A stretch of 64,000 nt of DNA from Purpureocillium takamizusanense (lineage: Eukaryota > Ascomycota > Sordariomycetes > Hypocreales > Ophiocordycipitaceae): positions 496,001-560,000 of the forward strand of contig NC_063076.1 of NCBI RefSeq assembly GCF_022605165.1. Direction: 5' to 3'. The position numbers and the translations under genes are program-made. Position 1 is the first letter of the stretch. Each line of letters begins with the position of its first letter. Below the pieces are notes generated by a model, which saw nothing but the letters and a program-made list of their open reading frames with translations, made no database searches and was not told the origin of the DNA. Below, in pieces: positions 20,055 to 33,061 of this stretch.

Positions 20055-21356
20055 ATGCTACCATTCAGGATAGCAGCCTCCCGGGCATGCACACTCATAC
20101 AGTTCATACACACCGCGCCCTTGACGCGCGCATCCCGCGTGCAACCACCACCACGGCTACGGCTCCTCCTCCTCCTGCAGATGCAGCGGCAACCACAGCG
20201 CCGATGCCTCGCCTCAACACCACCACCACCACCACCGGCCGCCGCGCCGAAACTCGGCACAGCACCGGGACCTGAGCTGCAGAGGCAAGCCCGCGCGGCG
20301 GCTCAGAGCCCGAAGCAGTACGGTACGTTTCTCCAGCAGCGCTCGCCCCCGCGTTTTCGGAGTCGTTTCAAGGGCTAAATGGAGATGGGACGCCTGCAGA
20401 AGTTCCCGAGCGCCTCATCATCTACCACGCCGGCACCGGGCGCACCACCTTCCTCGCCATGCTCAAGCTCACGAGCCTCCTCGTCGGGGCCTTTTTCTGC
20501 TTCGTCGCCGTCCCCGGCTACGTCAAGGCGGACAAGCCATGGGGCGAGGCCGCCGGAGGTGCGCTTGTCCTCTTCCCCCTGTCCCTTTTCCCCCGTCTCC
20601 GGTTTCCCCATTTCCCCCTCTCTGCCCGTCAGTGCAAAGCCTCCGGTTCGCATGGTGGAGTGAGAGGACAGGACGAAGCATAACTTACAGAGAATAAGAA
20701 ACACTGCCGCTGACATGAAGCCACACCTAAAACCAGTCGCGCTCTGCGGCATCCTCCCCTTCGCCTTTGTCGCCTACACGACGGCACCCTTCGTCACGCA
20801 CGTCCACATCCACCTGCCGCCCGCGGCGCGCCACTCGCGCGCAACCCTCGCGCGCTTCGTTGCCGCCATGCCCGCCTCGACGCGCCTCACCCTCACCACC
20901 ATGAGCGCCATCGCCAAGCCCCGCTACAGCGACGTCCGCGCCGGTGACTTGATGCGACCGGCCGCCGCGTCGGGCCCTCTCTCGTCGCCGCCGTCGTCTG
21001 CGGCCGGGCCCACCACACATCAGCAACAGCAAACTCAGCAGCCACAGCAGCAGAAGAAGCAGCAGCAGCGCGCCCGTCGTCCTGGCACGCGCTTCGGCAT
21101 CGTCAACTACGTCCGCGACGCCGCCGAGGAAAACGCCGCGCGCAAGTGGTACGAGCTCCGCGCCGTCGACGCCTTTTACGTCCAGGAGAGCAGCAGCAGG
21201 AGCAGCGCGGCAGCGACCGGACCGAGGAGGAAACGCGGAGAAGCTGCTGCGACGGTGATGGCGTCGCCCGGACGGCGTGGCAGGGCCGTCGTCGAGACCT
21301 GGATCTGGGACGCCGTGAGGGACAAGATTGCCCTGAGGGCCGCCAAGGAGGTTTAA
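20055..21356 (+). CDS. TMEM70-like mitochondrial inner-membrane protein
   Basis: Three exons, 20055-20322, 20400-20558 and 20737-21356, encode 348 aa. The joins give PKQY-EVPERLIIYHAGTGRTT and GEAAG-VALCGILPFAF. The N-terminus (MLPFRIAASRACTLIQFI, then Arg-rich and free of acids) looks like a mitochondrial presequence. Two membrane segments form a hairpin: FLAMLKLTSLLVGAFFCFVA and CGILPFAFVAYTTAPFVTHV. This arrangement and the Y-x-G-x-x-x-R lead-in match the TMEM70/TMEM186-type family. Its human member assists assembly of ATP synthase and complex I, and a similar assembly role is inferred here. A glutamine-rich spacer (HQQQQTQQPQQQKKQQQ, about residues 230-247) separates the membrane part from a basic C-terminal domain. 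Confidence 0.75.
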
Positions 21357-23129
21357 CACCGCGTGGAACCTCGGGACGCTGTGCATTCCCGTCCCGTCGG
21401 CAACCCCTCGCCGAGAATGCTCTCTTGTGCCACGTACATGCTAGCTAGTATACCCCAGCCCTGCCTTGCGTAGAGCTATATTTGGACCACCTTCACCTCA
21501 GAGATGCTGCTGAGTTCTAAACGATGATAGTTGTGTCTGAACTGCTAGACCTCACAATGAACAAACACCCCCCTTAACAGGGGGCTCAACGATTCAGGAC
21601 TCTTCAAGGAGCTGCGCCAAGAACTTCCCTCTTACTTCCTTTCTCCCTCTCTTCCCTTCTTCTTTCTAACCACCCGGTGAACCGACATCGCCGCCCCGGG
21701 GGGGGGGGGGGGCAAGCCCACATCCATGCCCGCATGACAAGACGGGCACGGCTCCTGCGACTGTGAAGCACTCACTCACCCATCACTCACTCACTCACGC
21801 ACTCACTCACTCGCCCACTCTCTGCTGCCCGCGAACCCACCACGCACGCATGTATGTATACACGCACGCCTGCATGCACGCAGCACGCACGCGCGCAACC
21901 CTCCCGTTCATCCCATCTCTCTCTCACACTCCACTGATGATGCAGTCCAACCGCACGCACCCGCCCGCACAGCAGCAAGATTACTCACTCCCCTCGTCCC
22001 CCCCTTCCCGTCCGCGTCCCGCCTGCCGCCGCTGCCGCCCGCGTCGCCAGCGTCGCATCCGCTGCGCCTGCATCGCCCGCCTGCTTTTCACGTAGCACTA
22101 GGCACGTGCAGAATCTATCTACTAGGATACTACTTGGAAGGTGTTGAAGCTATGGAGTGCCAACTGACCAAGTGACCAGGGTACTACGTACTAGGTCAGT
22201 AGGTTAGTAGGTAGATCCTGCTGAGATGCCGTGCCCGCGTGTCCCCCCCCCTCCTGCAGCAACGTCTCACGGCGTGTGCTTGTCGTACACGTCGCTTGGC
22301 ATGTGCACGGCATTCCCCAAAGCGAGCGGCGCGTCCGCATGGATGACGTGCTCAGGGGTGCGTCTTGAACGTGGCATTGGAGAGATGGAGCTACCTTCTA
22401 TGATATATTTGCCCCACTGAGCGGCAAGGCCCGTAATATTTTGTCTTGTATATCTCGTACTCTATGTACGAATACAAGGCAAGAGGAGCGGCACGCTGCG
22501 GCACACAAGGGCATCGCCAGTCCGTCCGCTGCACCACCAATCGAGAACGCCCTTCGATTACCAACTTGCTGCCTGACCTACTCCTATGGTAGTAGGTACT
22601 AAGGTAGCAATTCGTACTATGTACTGTGTCAAGACTCCTGCCGTCCCGTGGTATATCCGTCAGGCCGCTGTAACCAAACTCACTGCCCGCCCCTTGCTGC
22701 AAGGGGCCGGTCAACGCCAGTCGACGCCTTGCGCTACTGTACATTTTCCCACTCTAACGGCACCGCCGCAGAGGCCAATACAAATCATTGCAATCCGATA
22801 TCCAACGCCTCCACAACCTCGTAGCTTCATGAACATTCCGCCCCGCCCCGCGTTGTCCAGGTGCTGTGTCCTGGCGGCCGTCGCGTCTGTTCTTCGCGGA
22901 AGAACACGGGTTGCCCCAACCCCCATAATGTACTCGTACACGTACAGTGACAGGTAGATACTGTATGCTTTAAGTGATCCGACACTCGCTGTGAGTCGGT
23001 CGGTTCGTGCCATTCGAACCTCCCAGCAATTGTGAGTAGGCTTGATAGTAGGCGTCTAGCTGTCAAATAAGAAAAAGAGAGAGAGAAAAGCAGCCTAAGG
23101 ATCGTGCGTCGCCGCTTATCGTGACCGGC
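21357..23129. other. Convergent 3' spacer with simple repeats
   Basis: 1.77 kb between the stop codons of the TMEM70-like gene and the transcription factor. It contains a G15 run (21698-21712), ACTC-rich tandem repeats (about 21768-21830) and CTAGTA/GGTAG motifs. No gene was recognised. Confidence 0.5.
21698..21712 (+). repeat. G15 homopolymer
   Basis: One of several long G or C runs in spacers. The others are C14 at 29971-29984, C15 at 35290-35304, G12 at 15509-15520 and G13 at 61109-61121. Confidence 0.9.
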
Positions 23130-26100
23130 TCAGCGGCGCTTCATCGGTTGCATAGGGTCGTAGTCCCACGCCCGCTTGAGGCCACCTTCATACACGCTCG
23201 CGACAGATTCCTGCCACATGGCTGGTGTGATGAAGTTGGCCATCGGGGTTGACGCAGAGTACGGCTGAGAAGTCATCTGCTGCGGTAACGACGAGCTGGC
23301 GCCTTGGTAATCGTGCATCGCGGATACGTCCGACGCGCCCGAGGACGAGGCCGCCACGTTGATGCCGTGGCCCGGCGTCGGGGACACTGGGCCAGTCTGG
23401 GCGGGTGTTTCAAACGACGTGTTCCATTGTCTAAAGCGGCCTGTCAGTGCATCTACGGCGGTAGCACGCTGGCTTGCTGGTATACATACTCAAAGATACG
23501 CTGCGGGTTCCACGACGATTGGCTGGTCGAAACGGACAGGCCGTGGTGCATGTCCGGCCCCTGGCTGTCCTGCGGCATCATCACGAGCGACTGTACAGCT
23601 GGCGAGTCACTCTTGCTGCCCCCTGGACCGACGGATATTGGAGGTGTGATGGGATGGCTTGTGAAACTGACTGTTGGGTGTTGGGGGTCCAAATGCTGGT
23701 CCAGCGGATCTGTCCGATCCATGGGCCGATAACCCTGTGGCGCCCGTGGCGGGCTTGAGTGGCTCGACGAGTGCGGGCTGCCGTACGGAAATGACGGCTT
23801 CAGCACGAACGGCTTGCGAACATCGGCCGAGAAGGCCTCTCGAACGGCGTCAACTTGCTTCTGGAGCTCGGGCATCGACCACGCCTCCATGACCTTTTCC
23901 ATGATTCTCATGTGGCGCGTAAAGTACTCTCGCGCGTCCGAGTTTAGCTCAGGGTCTGGCGATACGATGGCCACCTGTAGATACGTCAGCGCGGAAAAGG
24001 CCGACCAGACCATGGGCAGGCCACGAACCAGATGGAGCACGATGCATGACAGCCCCGCGTAGACGCAGAAGCTAAAGCCCCGCTGCATGTTCTGCAATCC
24101 CGTGAGCCCATACGTCTGCAACGTGGCTTCCTGCAGGCGACACAGGGCCCTGGCGGCGTTGTAGCAGATGAGCATGTGATGCTTCCACTGCGATTCGTTT
24201 GTGGTCGGGTCGAGAAACGACAGCACGGGTCGGTGGTACAAGATCAGCGTTAGGTAGTAGTAGGCATGCAGGTTGCCGATGAAGGACGACTGCAGCACGG
24301 GGGGCGACCCGTCCGCGGGAAAGGTAACGGCCATGTCCGCCGGCAGCTCCGCCAGAAAAGACGAGATGGTCTGGCTGAGCTGCTGGAACTCTGGATCCAT
24401 GCCCCAGTCCTTCTTTCTCCTGATCCTCGCGTACACATTGCTCATCTTGCCGATGTTGCGCACGAGCCGCGAAAAGTACGTAAAGTCGCGCGACACCAAA
24501 TACTCGCCGTCGTCGCCCCCCGCAGTCGGGCGTGGTATGCTAAAGTCCACGGACTCCAGGTCGACAGATAAGTCGTGACGGCCTGTGGATGTTAGCTCCC
24601 ATGACTTTTTGGCCCCGTGAGGATGCGTTCAAACCTTGAGGCGTGCCGACCATGACCTCGCAAACAAACACCGTCTGCCAGATGCGCGTGCGTAGCTGAC
24701 ATTCGCTAGGGCCGAAGTCGCATCCGCGGCCAGCTTGGTGTTCGTCGTGGTGCTCGTCGAGTCCTAGGTCCTTGCCCATCTGTACACACTGCACCACCGT
24801 CATCCACGAGCGATAGTAGTAGCCGCGTTTCGGCGCGGCTTCTCGAGCCTTGAGGATCATCAAGAGAGCCTGCAGCGTGCTGAGCCGAGGAATATCCATA
24901 AACGAATCGGCGTGTCCTGAAAGCCACAATTAGCCAGGGCCTGAGCGTTTGGACGATGCACATACTCGATGCGAGAGCCAGCCACTGCTGGCCTTGGGCG
25001 GGATCTTCCGCTAGGCGACCGCCGATGGCAAACATCGCTTCCATAATCAAGGGCGAAATGGTTTCTCTGGCCGCGCTCCATTGACGATAGAATTGAGCCT
25101 TGTCCAGGACAGGAACGTACGGGTGGACGTTGTTGAAGTAAAGGTCAAAATAGTGAAGCGCGGAGCCCTCGTCGGGCATCAGTTCGGGGGGTATCCGTAT
25201 TTTGTGACCGGGCCCGGAGGCGATGCGAGGGAGCACGCTCCCAAAGTCGTCGTCATCTTCGACGGCCGGCTGCTCTCCGCGACGGAACGATGCCTTATTG
25301 CGCAGGTAGGGCGCTGCAAACCCGGTTAGCGGTGCCAGCCTGTTTCGCAACGACACATGATCATACCTGTCCCAACCTCGTTCACTTTCAAGCCACCCAA
25401 GAGGTCGGCCAAATCTTGGTTCTGGTACGAGTCTGTGGAGTAGGCCTCGGGAGACGAATCGGGTCGTGGGCCCTGCTGCAGGGGGGGAGTCGGGAACGCG
25501 TTCTGTGATGCGTACTGTTGGTCCAGGACCGACACGGAAGCTGCCGGCATGGTGGTGTAGTGCAGGTTGTGCTGCGACTGCGCGGCGTCGAAGGCGAGGG
25601 AGTGGAAGCCGGCCGGATCGCCCTCGGAATAGCTGCCGGGCGCATACACGTTTTGGGCGCCTTTGGGGGCCACTGGGGCAAGCTGCGGCTGCATTGACAT
25701 CTGTTGAAACTGTCCCGAGGAGTCGACGAAGGTGTCGTACGTTGTCGTGTCGGAGCCGTCATATCCGTTCGGACGGACGCAATGAAGCTTCAATCTGATG
25801 CAGGCCGAGCACGGCCATGTATTCGTTGTCGCGGCGTCGCATTTGATCTTTCTTCTCCGGCAACCCTCGCAGGCCCTCATGACTGCCGAGAACGTTGTTA
25901 ATACGGCCGGAGCGACTCCAACGCGTGCGCAGACGTACCCTTGAGGCGCTTGTGGCGGTTGTGCTCATCGACAAAGACATAATCTAGGATGCATATGTTA
26001 GGGAGGCACTGCGGCGACAAACAGGGAACCCAGCGCACTCTTCTGCGTCTCTCGCTGCGGGTACTGCTGCGGCGCAAAGGAAAAGGTGTTCATCTGGCCA

Positions 26101-26159
26101 GCGTGCGCATCCTGCGCGTCCTGGGGCAGGATGCGCCGCACCGAAGGGTCGTTGGACAT
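23130..26159 (-). CDS. Zn(II)2Cys6 fungal transcription factor
   Basis: Seven exons (26039-26159, 25939-25983, 25367-25882, 24966-25313, 24635-24916, 23490-24582, 23130-23430) encode 901 aa. Six introns of 49-59 bp all join in frame. The binuclear zinc cluster has cysteines 60, 63, 70, 80, 83 and 90 (CEGCRRRKIKC and WPCSACIRLKLHC), preceded by the conserved VFVDEHNRHKRLK. A disordered Q/P/S-rich part follows (about 95-225), then the fungal-specific regulatory domain from about 284 (LHYFDLYFNNVHPYVPVLDK) through RSWMTVVQCVQMGKDLG and SFIGNLHAYYYLTLILYHRP. The tail is Ser/Pro-rich and ends in a basic patch MQPMKRR. Such proteins bind CGG-type sites as regulators of metabolism; the targets are unknown. 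The second exon is only 45 bp. An unusually long gene-free region lies upstream. I cannot assign an orthologue name. Confidence 0.92.
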
Positions 26160-29100
26160 TGCGACGGGGCGGCAGGCGGCGGGGACGGAGGCCGCGGAAG
26201 CGCAGTCGAGCGTGATGAGCGGCTCGCGGACGGGACACAAGATGCCTCTTGAGGTGGGACGTGGATGGGGGCGGGGCCGTAGGCAGTCGACATGAAGCCG
26301 ACGCAAAGGGCTTTCCGGCCTCAAGCTGAAGGAATATATACAGTCGGGCGAAGGGCGAGGAGGAGGAGACACGAGAATGGGTTGCGAGAGATGGAATTCG
26401 GCGGGCCGTAGGTGGTAGATGTGGGGAGCGAGGCAATCAGGCAGGGCAGGCGGGCAGGCGGCCGCTAGGTTTGGATGGCAGCTCCCAGGTATTACTACTA
26501 TCTCGAGGGCGGGCACGCGCGCGGTCACAGTGCAAGGATGGCATGGCATGTCTTTTCCACTTGGTGTCAGAGAACGACGACGGCGGCGGCAGCGGCGGCG
26601 CCCTGGAAGGGGGGAGGGGCGTACTGGAGGTGTCCGGAGGGTGTGGGCGTGGGCTCGGGCGTGGAGGCCACGGCGCTGCAGGTACGTACCGCAAGCCCGC
26701 AACGCTGGGCTGCCGCCGAGGCACACCGTTTCTGGATCCGGGATCTGGCCCTAGTTAGTTGTGGGCTCCTCTTTGGGGGTCAGCCTGTGGCTCCCACCGA
26801 CGTCGACGGCTAGCGGGCGATGTGCGATGAAGAGGGGAGATGATGAGGGGCAGTGCGCGATGGGAGCGCCTGTCCGGCGCTGCGACTTGTCGCCTAGTGC
26901 CGCCGTCTTGTGCGCCAGGGATGTAGTTAGACGTATGCTGAAGTCGTATTCGTCGTCATCACGGCGGGACGTCTTCACCGTGTAGTACCAAGTACCGTGC
27001 TGCAGCACCAAGTAAAGACTACATACCAAAAGCAAACGTCTGATTGCGTGTCTGCTCGTGCCAATGGCCAGGGGTAATAAGGCCTTACAGCCGCCGACCC
27101 GTGCTCCTCTGCGCAAAATCCCTGGATGCCTTTGATGCACATGCACCACCCACCACCCACTTGTCGTTCGGCAGCTGCGGTTGGCCGGGTTGTGTTGGAG
27201 TGCGGCCTGAGAAAAAGTACGACTCCCAAGTTCTAGCAGGCACAGCCCAGAGGAACAGCCAGTGCGTTGGTTGGCGGCATCCCGAGCGTGGCCAAACCCT
27301 GCTGTAGGCCATGCGGGGCCCTCCTGGTACCGACAGCCACAAGCCCGCAGATTGCAGGGTGGGAGGGGAGGAGGCATGTCATGGAGGGTCAAGGGTGTGC
27401 GGGAGTTGGAGACGAGGGCGTCCGCGGCCCTGAGCCCCCCTGGCCGGCAACATGCGGTCGGCGCCGTCATTGCACCATCCAACGTACCCGGTTGCTTGAT
27501 CACTCCCGCCCACCTCACAGATCAGCTGGGGCGGTATGGTCGACGCCAGAGGTGCCTTGGCACTCCCACGCTGTCAAGCCTTCCAGTGGGTGTGCCACGA
27601 TGCCGCTGACTTGCAGTGTCTTCAAGGTCGTCATGCCTTGCCTTGCGCTGCACCTCCATGGGTCCGTTCTAGTTTGGCACACACCAAGGATGCGTGGGAG
27701 TTAGAGGGCAACGCACCTTCAGGTGGGCTCTAGCGGCGTTAGCAGGGAGAGCCCGCCAGATTCACTCATGTAGTACCATGTCATCCGTCAGCCGTCGGTG
27801 GACCGGCGCCGACCGCTTGGAGCGGCCGCTCCTCAGGAACACGCTTCTGGATCCTCGAGTTGACGATGCTCTAGCGATGCGCCGCCCGGGCCAACAGTGG
27901 ACAAGTGGTCGTCTCAGCGGGTCGGGATAGGCCCTGTCCAAGGCACGACCGGCGATGTTCTGAGGTGACCCTCGTGGCCAGGGGCCTAGACAGCCTCCAC
28001 TACTCTGGCGACAACAAGTCGTCCATCTCGGCCGGCCCAACAACAAGGTGCGACCGCATTTGTTCGGCGCTACCGCTGTCCCAGTAATGCATGTTGGCAC
28101 GGCGAGCAAGGCTGGACAGTGATGGCCAAGGAAGTGGCATCTGAGAAACGACAGGCGCAGGCAGGGGTAGACACCTAGAGAAAGTGCATGGGCGATCAGC
28201 ATGGGCAAATAAAACGGCCAATATGGGCACAAAGATGTATAGGTGATGCCATGGGCTGGCAGCTGGCGTCCGTCCCTCTCGTATGACCAAAGCCACGGGT
28301 CGGATTCGGCCATCCTAAACGTATTTCGCACGGTATCTGCCATGACCGTCGTTGCGCCCGCATTTGGGGCACGGCACGGATCTGAGCGCCACGGGCTGAG
28401 ATGCGCGTCCAAGGCTAGTTCTTCGTCTTTGTTCTCGTCCTGACATCAGGTATGCTTCGTCAAGGGGTGGCGGCAATGCCATGTGGGCGTCTAGGTACCT
28501 GGCAATCGAGACGCTATGGCGGCCTGAGTCCTGCTCGTGTGGTCCCGCACCCGGCCCCGCGGCAGACTCGATGGCGCATGGCTGGGGTGCGCCCTCGCCC
28601 CCAAGATGTGTGATGCTAGTAACGTTAGTAGTAGACGCTGGACGTAGCGTTGGGTTGGACCTGCACGAGAGTCCGCACCACGCACGTGAAAGTCGAGACA
28701 CAACATCGCCAGTGCTGGCGCCGCGAGATGAGAGGGCAACTTACTTTGGGCGCCCACCTGTGCTCACTCGCGCGTCTCATCAGTGCTGAGGCTGCACGGC
28801 TTCCGACTTGCAGACATGAGCGGCGGCATCGAGCATCAAGAACACAGCCAAGCCGTGCGATTGCCGCATAAGAGCACTCAAGAAGAGATGCGCGCAGGGG
28901 GCGGCGGCCGCTTCACGTGCCGCGTGCCAAGCAAGAGGCACTCTGATGATAATCCCCCGCGTCTGGGCATGCCACGCAACGCAGGCCCCAAAGGCAGGTG
29001 CTACTGGCCGATTACCGGCCTGTGCAGTCACTCCACTTCAAACAGACAACTGTTGGAGAATAAACGAGCATCGCTCTTGCTTGCGCAATGGGACCTGGCT

Positions 29101-32100
29101 TGCCCCATTGGCCACACACGTCATGGGTGGAACTGGCTGGTGGGCAAGTTGTTGGATATCACAGGCGTTGTTCTTCCCCTTTCGGGACGTGCTTCACAGT
29201 ATACATCGACACACCGAAAGTGCACCCTTCAAATTCCTTCCTGGTCTCGGTTGCTCCGAGTACGTAGAGCTGCCCCCAGCAGCGAGGTCCTCCAGCCAAG
29301 TCAACAGCAATTACCGAGCATAGCACACAAGGGCAATTGGTTCGCTCTTCGCCAGCCTACCATCCATTAGTAGTACCTACCGCTCCTTATTACTGGCACA
29401 TATAGGTAGCTGCACTACCCCATCGGCTGACAACCCTGGCGGCGTCGGCAAACTAGACCTGCTGCCGCCTCACCGCCAACCGCCTTGCGTCTGCAGCGCT
29501 GGCATATTAACCGGAATGACCAATTCGCCGGGGCCTCATGCGCATCCGGCCCCAGGATAGCCACCATTGTGCGAGATAGGATCGGTATGACGGTGAAACT
29601 GCATCCCATGTCCCTTGCATTGGGCCCGTCACATCGAGTTGCTAGAGACGCCCGTATCGACCTCGCTGCCAACGCCTCGTTCAACTGTCCCCCGTCACCG
29701 CGCGAGCCGTAGTGGCTGGCGTCTGTCTGGGTGTTCGCCAGCCCGACCTCGAGTGCGCATTAGCTCTGCCGTCAGGGGCTTAGGTTGCCTCAGGATCGTC
29801 CCGTGACGACGTCGCCAAAATCGTTTTGGGTAGATCGACCTACCGTCAAGGAGTGGCGCCCTGCATCTGGGGTATGGGGCCTGCTGTTCCCACCTGTCAG
29901 AAGACTGGTGGATGCCATGGATGCTGTGGTGTGGCACAGGTTGTCAACGTGTGAGTTGGCTGTCATGATGCCCCCCCCCCCCCCTCCCGGCTTTGCGTAG
30001 GCGTGGCTGGCAAAGCAGGGCTCTTACCCGAGCCATTGCCGATTCTGCGTCTTCAGAGAGTACAACAACAAACTGCCTGCTCTAGTAGGACGATTATGCC
30101 AGTGTTTCGCGAGTGTACCCGTTCGGGTGAGGGGCACTCCCGTCGCTATCGTGGCTGCGGCGTCGATCTAATAAGTTTGCTGGCGCGGTGAGCATCTGAC
30201 TGGTTGCTTTACGGCCCGTCCGCAAGCTAATTGTGGTGGAGGATTGTTATGGTCGTAGTCAGAGGCGGTTAACACCCGCGGGCAAGGTTTCTGGCCCGAT
30301 GTTCATCGTAGCGCAAGGGGCGGGCCAGTCCTTGAGCTGAGTTGCAAACAGGTTTCGGAACAGACACTGGACGAGACCAGAAAAGATGCCATCCCTTGTC
30401 ACACCACACAGTCGTCTGGGAGGATGCCAGCCTCGCCTTGGGGAAACGTAATATGTTAACAGCGGTCCTGTCTTGCCTTGAAGCGGGCCTCAGGGGCGCA
30501 CACTTGAACCCAACAATATGCGGAGACTCGAGGGAGACTCGAGGGCCACCAGGAAGCCATCGAAGCGTTCGGGAGGGGCATTGCGTCACTTCATTTATGC
30601 ACAACCTCACAACTGGGTAAGGCTAGGCGCCTTGGGCGCACAGACGGCCCTTTTGATAGGCGGCGGCGAGTGCAGACGCAATGAACACAAGCAGGCCTGC
30701 TGGTGACTGTCCCGACCCGGCCACAACTGACGGCGCATCACAGAGGCAGATGCATCAAGCCCAATCGGGCACACCAAATGAGAATCGGGCCTTTGCTCCT
30801 TGCTAGGGGTGCACGCGAGCGGCTCAACACCCGCCCAGGCCCTGTCTGGAGCGAGGGCAGCCAGCAGTGCGGGCCGGCCGAGATGCCATTGTCTGTGGGA
30901 AACACATCCACGCTAGGAGGTTCTCCGAAGCACAAGGCACCGGCGTTGCTTGTAGTAGTAGTTGAAACTTCTAATTGCGTGAGGTGGGCTTTGCTCACAT
31001 TCCATCGCGCGTCCAGCGTCTCGGCCCGCATCGCCGCCTTCTTTGCGGGCGGTTTGTGCGAGCGCGTCGGGACCGCGAAATGGCACTGGCACTGACTGAG
31101 CTGTGCCGCATTTCACATGCTAGCATCATGCGCCGGAAAAAGTGGTAGTAAAGAGCAGGGTCCTGGATTGCCGAGGCTCCCAGGCTTCAACCTCGCTCGC
31201 TCACTCGCTCGCCAGCGTACCACGATGGCTGCGCCAGCCGAAAGAGGCTGGTCGAATATTTGGGCTTCTGCCACGTCCCCCCAGGGCCCCTACGGTATGC
31301 CGGCCGGCCAGGCTGGGCGGGGTGCGCCTGTAGGTAGGGATGGGAATGCATCCCCGCTAATAGTGCTGTACTGTTCGCTGATGCTTTTCGCGGCTCCACA
31401 ACAAGCAAGGCAAGACTGCTCAAGCCACGGCATGCAGGTGGCTCGACAGGCATTGCAGCGCAAGCGACGAGACTTTGCAGGAAGACAGTGGCTGCTCTTG
31501 CACGCACATGGCGCGAGAGATCTGCGGTTGCGGTGCCTTTGTGAGATGCGAATGGCAAGGAACAGGGGTTGTGCCCAAGGGATGACTAGCCGACATGAAA
31601 ACACCGACTGGGAGGAACCCGCTGACTGACACCAAAGCGGGCGCCGTCTCTGCCCGCTGGAGGGCAGATGGACAATTCGAACGATGGATGCATGGCAAAG
31701 AATGATGCGCCGCCGGCTGTTAGCAGAGGACCGCCCTTGGCGCGGCAGTTGGAAGGCGGAGCCGCTGCAGAGACGGTCGAAGAGCCCGGATGGGCCTACG
31801 GGCACGCAGATGTCCGTCCGTTTCCAGCAATGCGGCCGGGAGATCGTGTCGATGGACCACGAAGAGCCACAGACGCCCTGCCGGAGCGCGTGGGCTTCCA
31901 GATGGCTTCGGCCACTGTTCTTCTGCAGGGATGCACAAGGTTCCATTACGCTTCTGGAACGTGTGGCAGCTGGCCGACCATCTGAGACGTCGCCGCTTGG
32001 TACGAAGTACGTACCTAGAACAAGCCCACAGCGACATTCGGGCAAAAGAGTGAGACGGAAGCGTAGGGTCGCCACGTCGACGCCCCTTCATCCTTTGTCC

Positions 32101-33061
32101 TGCTGGCGCTGTCTCTCACTGACTCGTCTGATGGTCGCGAGCCGAGTTCCCAGCAGCCGGCACTGGGACTGGATAGGCGATGAACATGGGCGAAACGCAA
32201 GCTCATTGCTGGGACCCCAGTAAGTCCATCCTTCTGGGGGGGGATTGGCTGGGTGTCATGCGTTTTAGGCCAACCCCTGGTCCACACCGCCACCACGAGA
32301 GTGGCGTGCAGCTGAGCATCAACCTTCATCTCCATGACCGAACGGCTCCGGTTGTCTCGGCCTAGAGCGGGCGACGGCGGCAGTGCGCCGCCAACATCCG
32401 TCGTCGACAGGACCGACCGGCATCGCCGCCAACGTATGACGAGGTTGGACGTGGCCAACAGCGCGGTCCAAATAGCAGACCGGGAACGCTTCGCCGGCAC
32501 TGCACCGTTCGTCAAGCCTTTGATTCGTACCTCGTACAGCGCAGGCAGGGAGGGACCTTACTGTACAAGGTATCGAGGTGCTCGGGTGTGTAACGCCTGT
32601 CCGCCAGCTCCGGGGTCGCGCACCGCAAATCGCACATAATAATGGAAGCTCGCCATGTCGCGTTGCGCAGTTTGCAGGCGGCGGGCCTGGGACCGGTGGC
32701 GGCTGGTGCTGGTGGGGACGGTGGTGGTGCGTGCCACGTCGGCGGGCCGATAATTGTTGCTGCTGACGAATTATTAAGACAGCCAGTGGGCGCCCCACCG
32801 CCAATGCTCCGTTGCAGCCCCGAAAACCTCCATCTCTCGTCAACGTCGGTCCGTCAAAGCAAAGCAAACCAGAGCAGATCAGAGCACCAACAGCGCTCGC
32901 TCGCATCCTCTCGGGCCGTTCCTGGCTCAGCTCTCGGCTACATCTGCTCCTCCAACCGCCGCCGCCGCACCCCTGGCCGGCTTCCCCGAGTTTCGGCTCT
33001 CGCAATAGCAGCTCGGTGACCCCTCCAACGTCATCGCACATCAGCAACTCCGGCGGCAGTC
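26160..33061. other. 6.9-kb gene desert upstream of the transcription factor and CIA2
   Basis: I see no supportable coding gene here. Open frames are short or compositionally odd and lack recognisable domains; the best (27762-28412 on the minus strand, 28783-29370 on the plus strand) were rejected. The stretch holds a C14 run (29971-29984), TACGAAGTA (32001-32009) and TAGTAACGTTAGTAGTAG (28617-28634). GC content stays high, so this is not an AT-rich RIP block. The ends must contain the divergent promoters of the transcription factor and CIA2. Confidence 0.4.

Noticed and set aside
22985..23035. tRNA T-loop-like GGTTCGAAT on the minus strand
   Set aside because: The flanking bases cannot form a T-arm stem, and no A box or acceptor stem is present.
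27762..28412. Minus-strand 216-codon frame in the gene desert
   Set aside because: Some stretches look protein-like (VRNTFRMAESDPWLWSYERD), but the rest is Cys/Arg/Pro-rich. No splice-consistent extension or family match could be made.
30300..30365. tRNA A-box-like TAGCGCAAGGGG
   Set aside because: No matching B box (GGTTCRANTCC) at the right distance and no cloverleaf.
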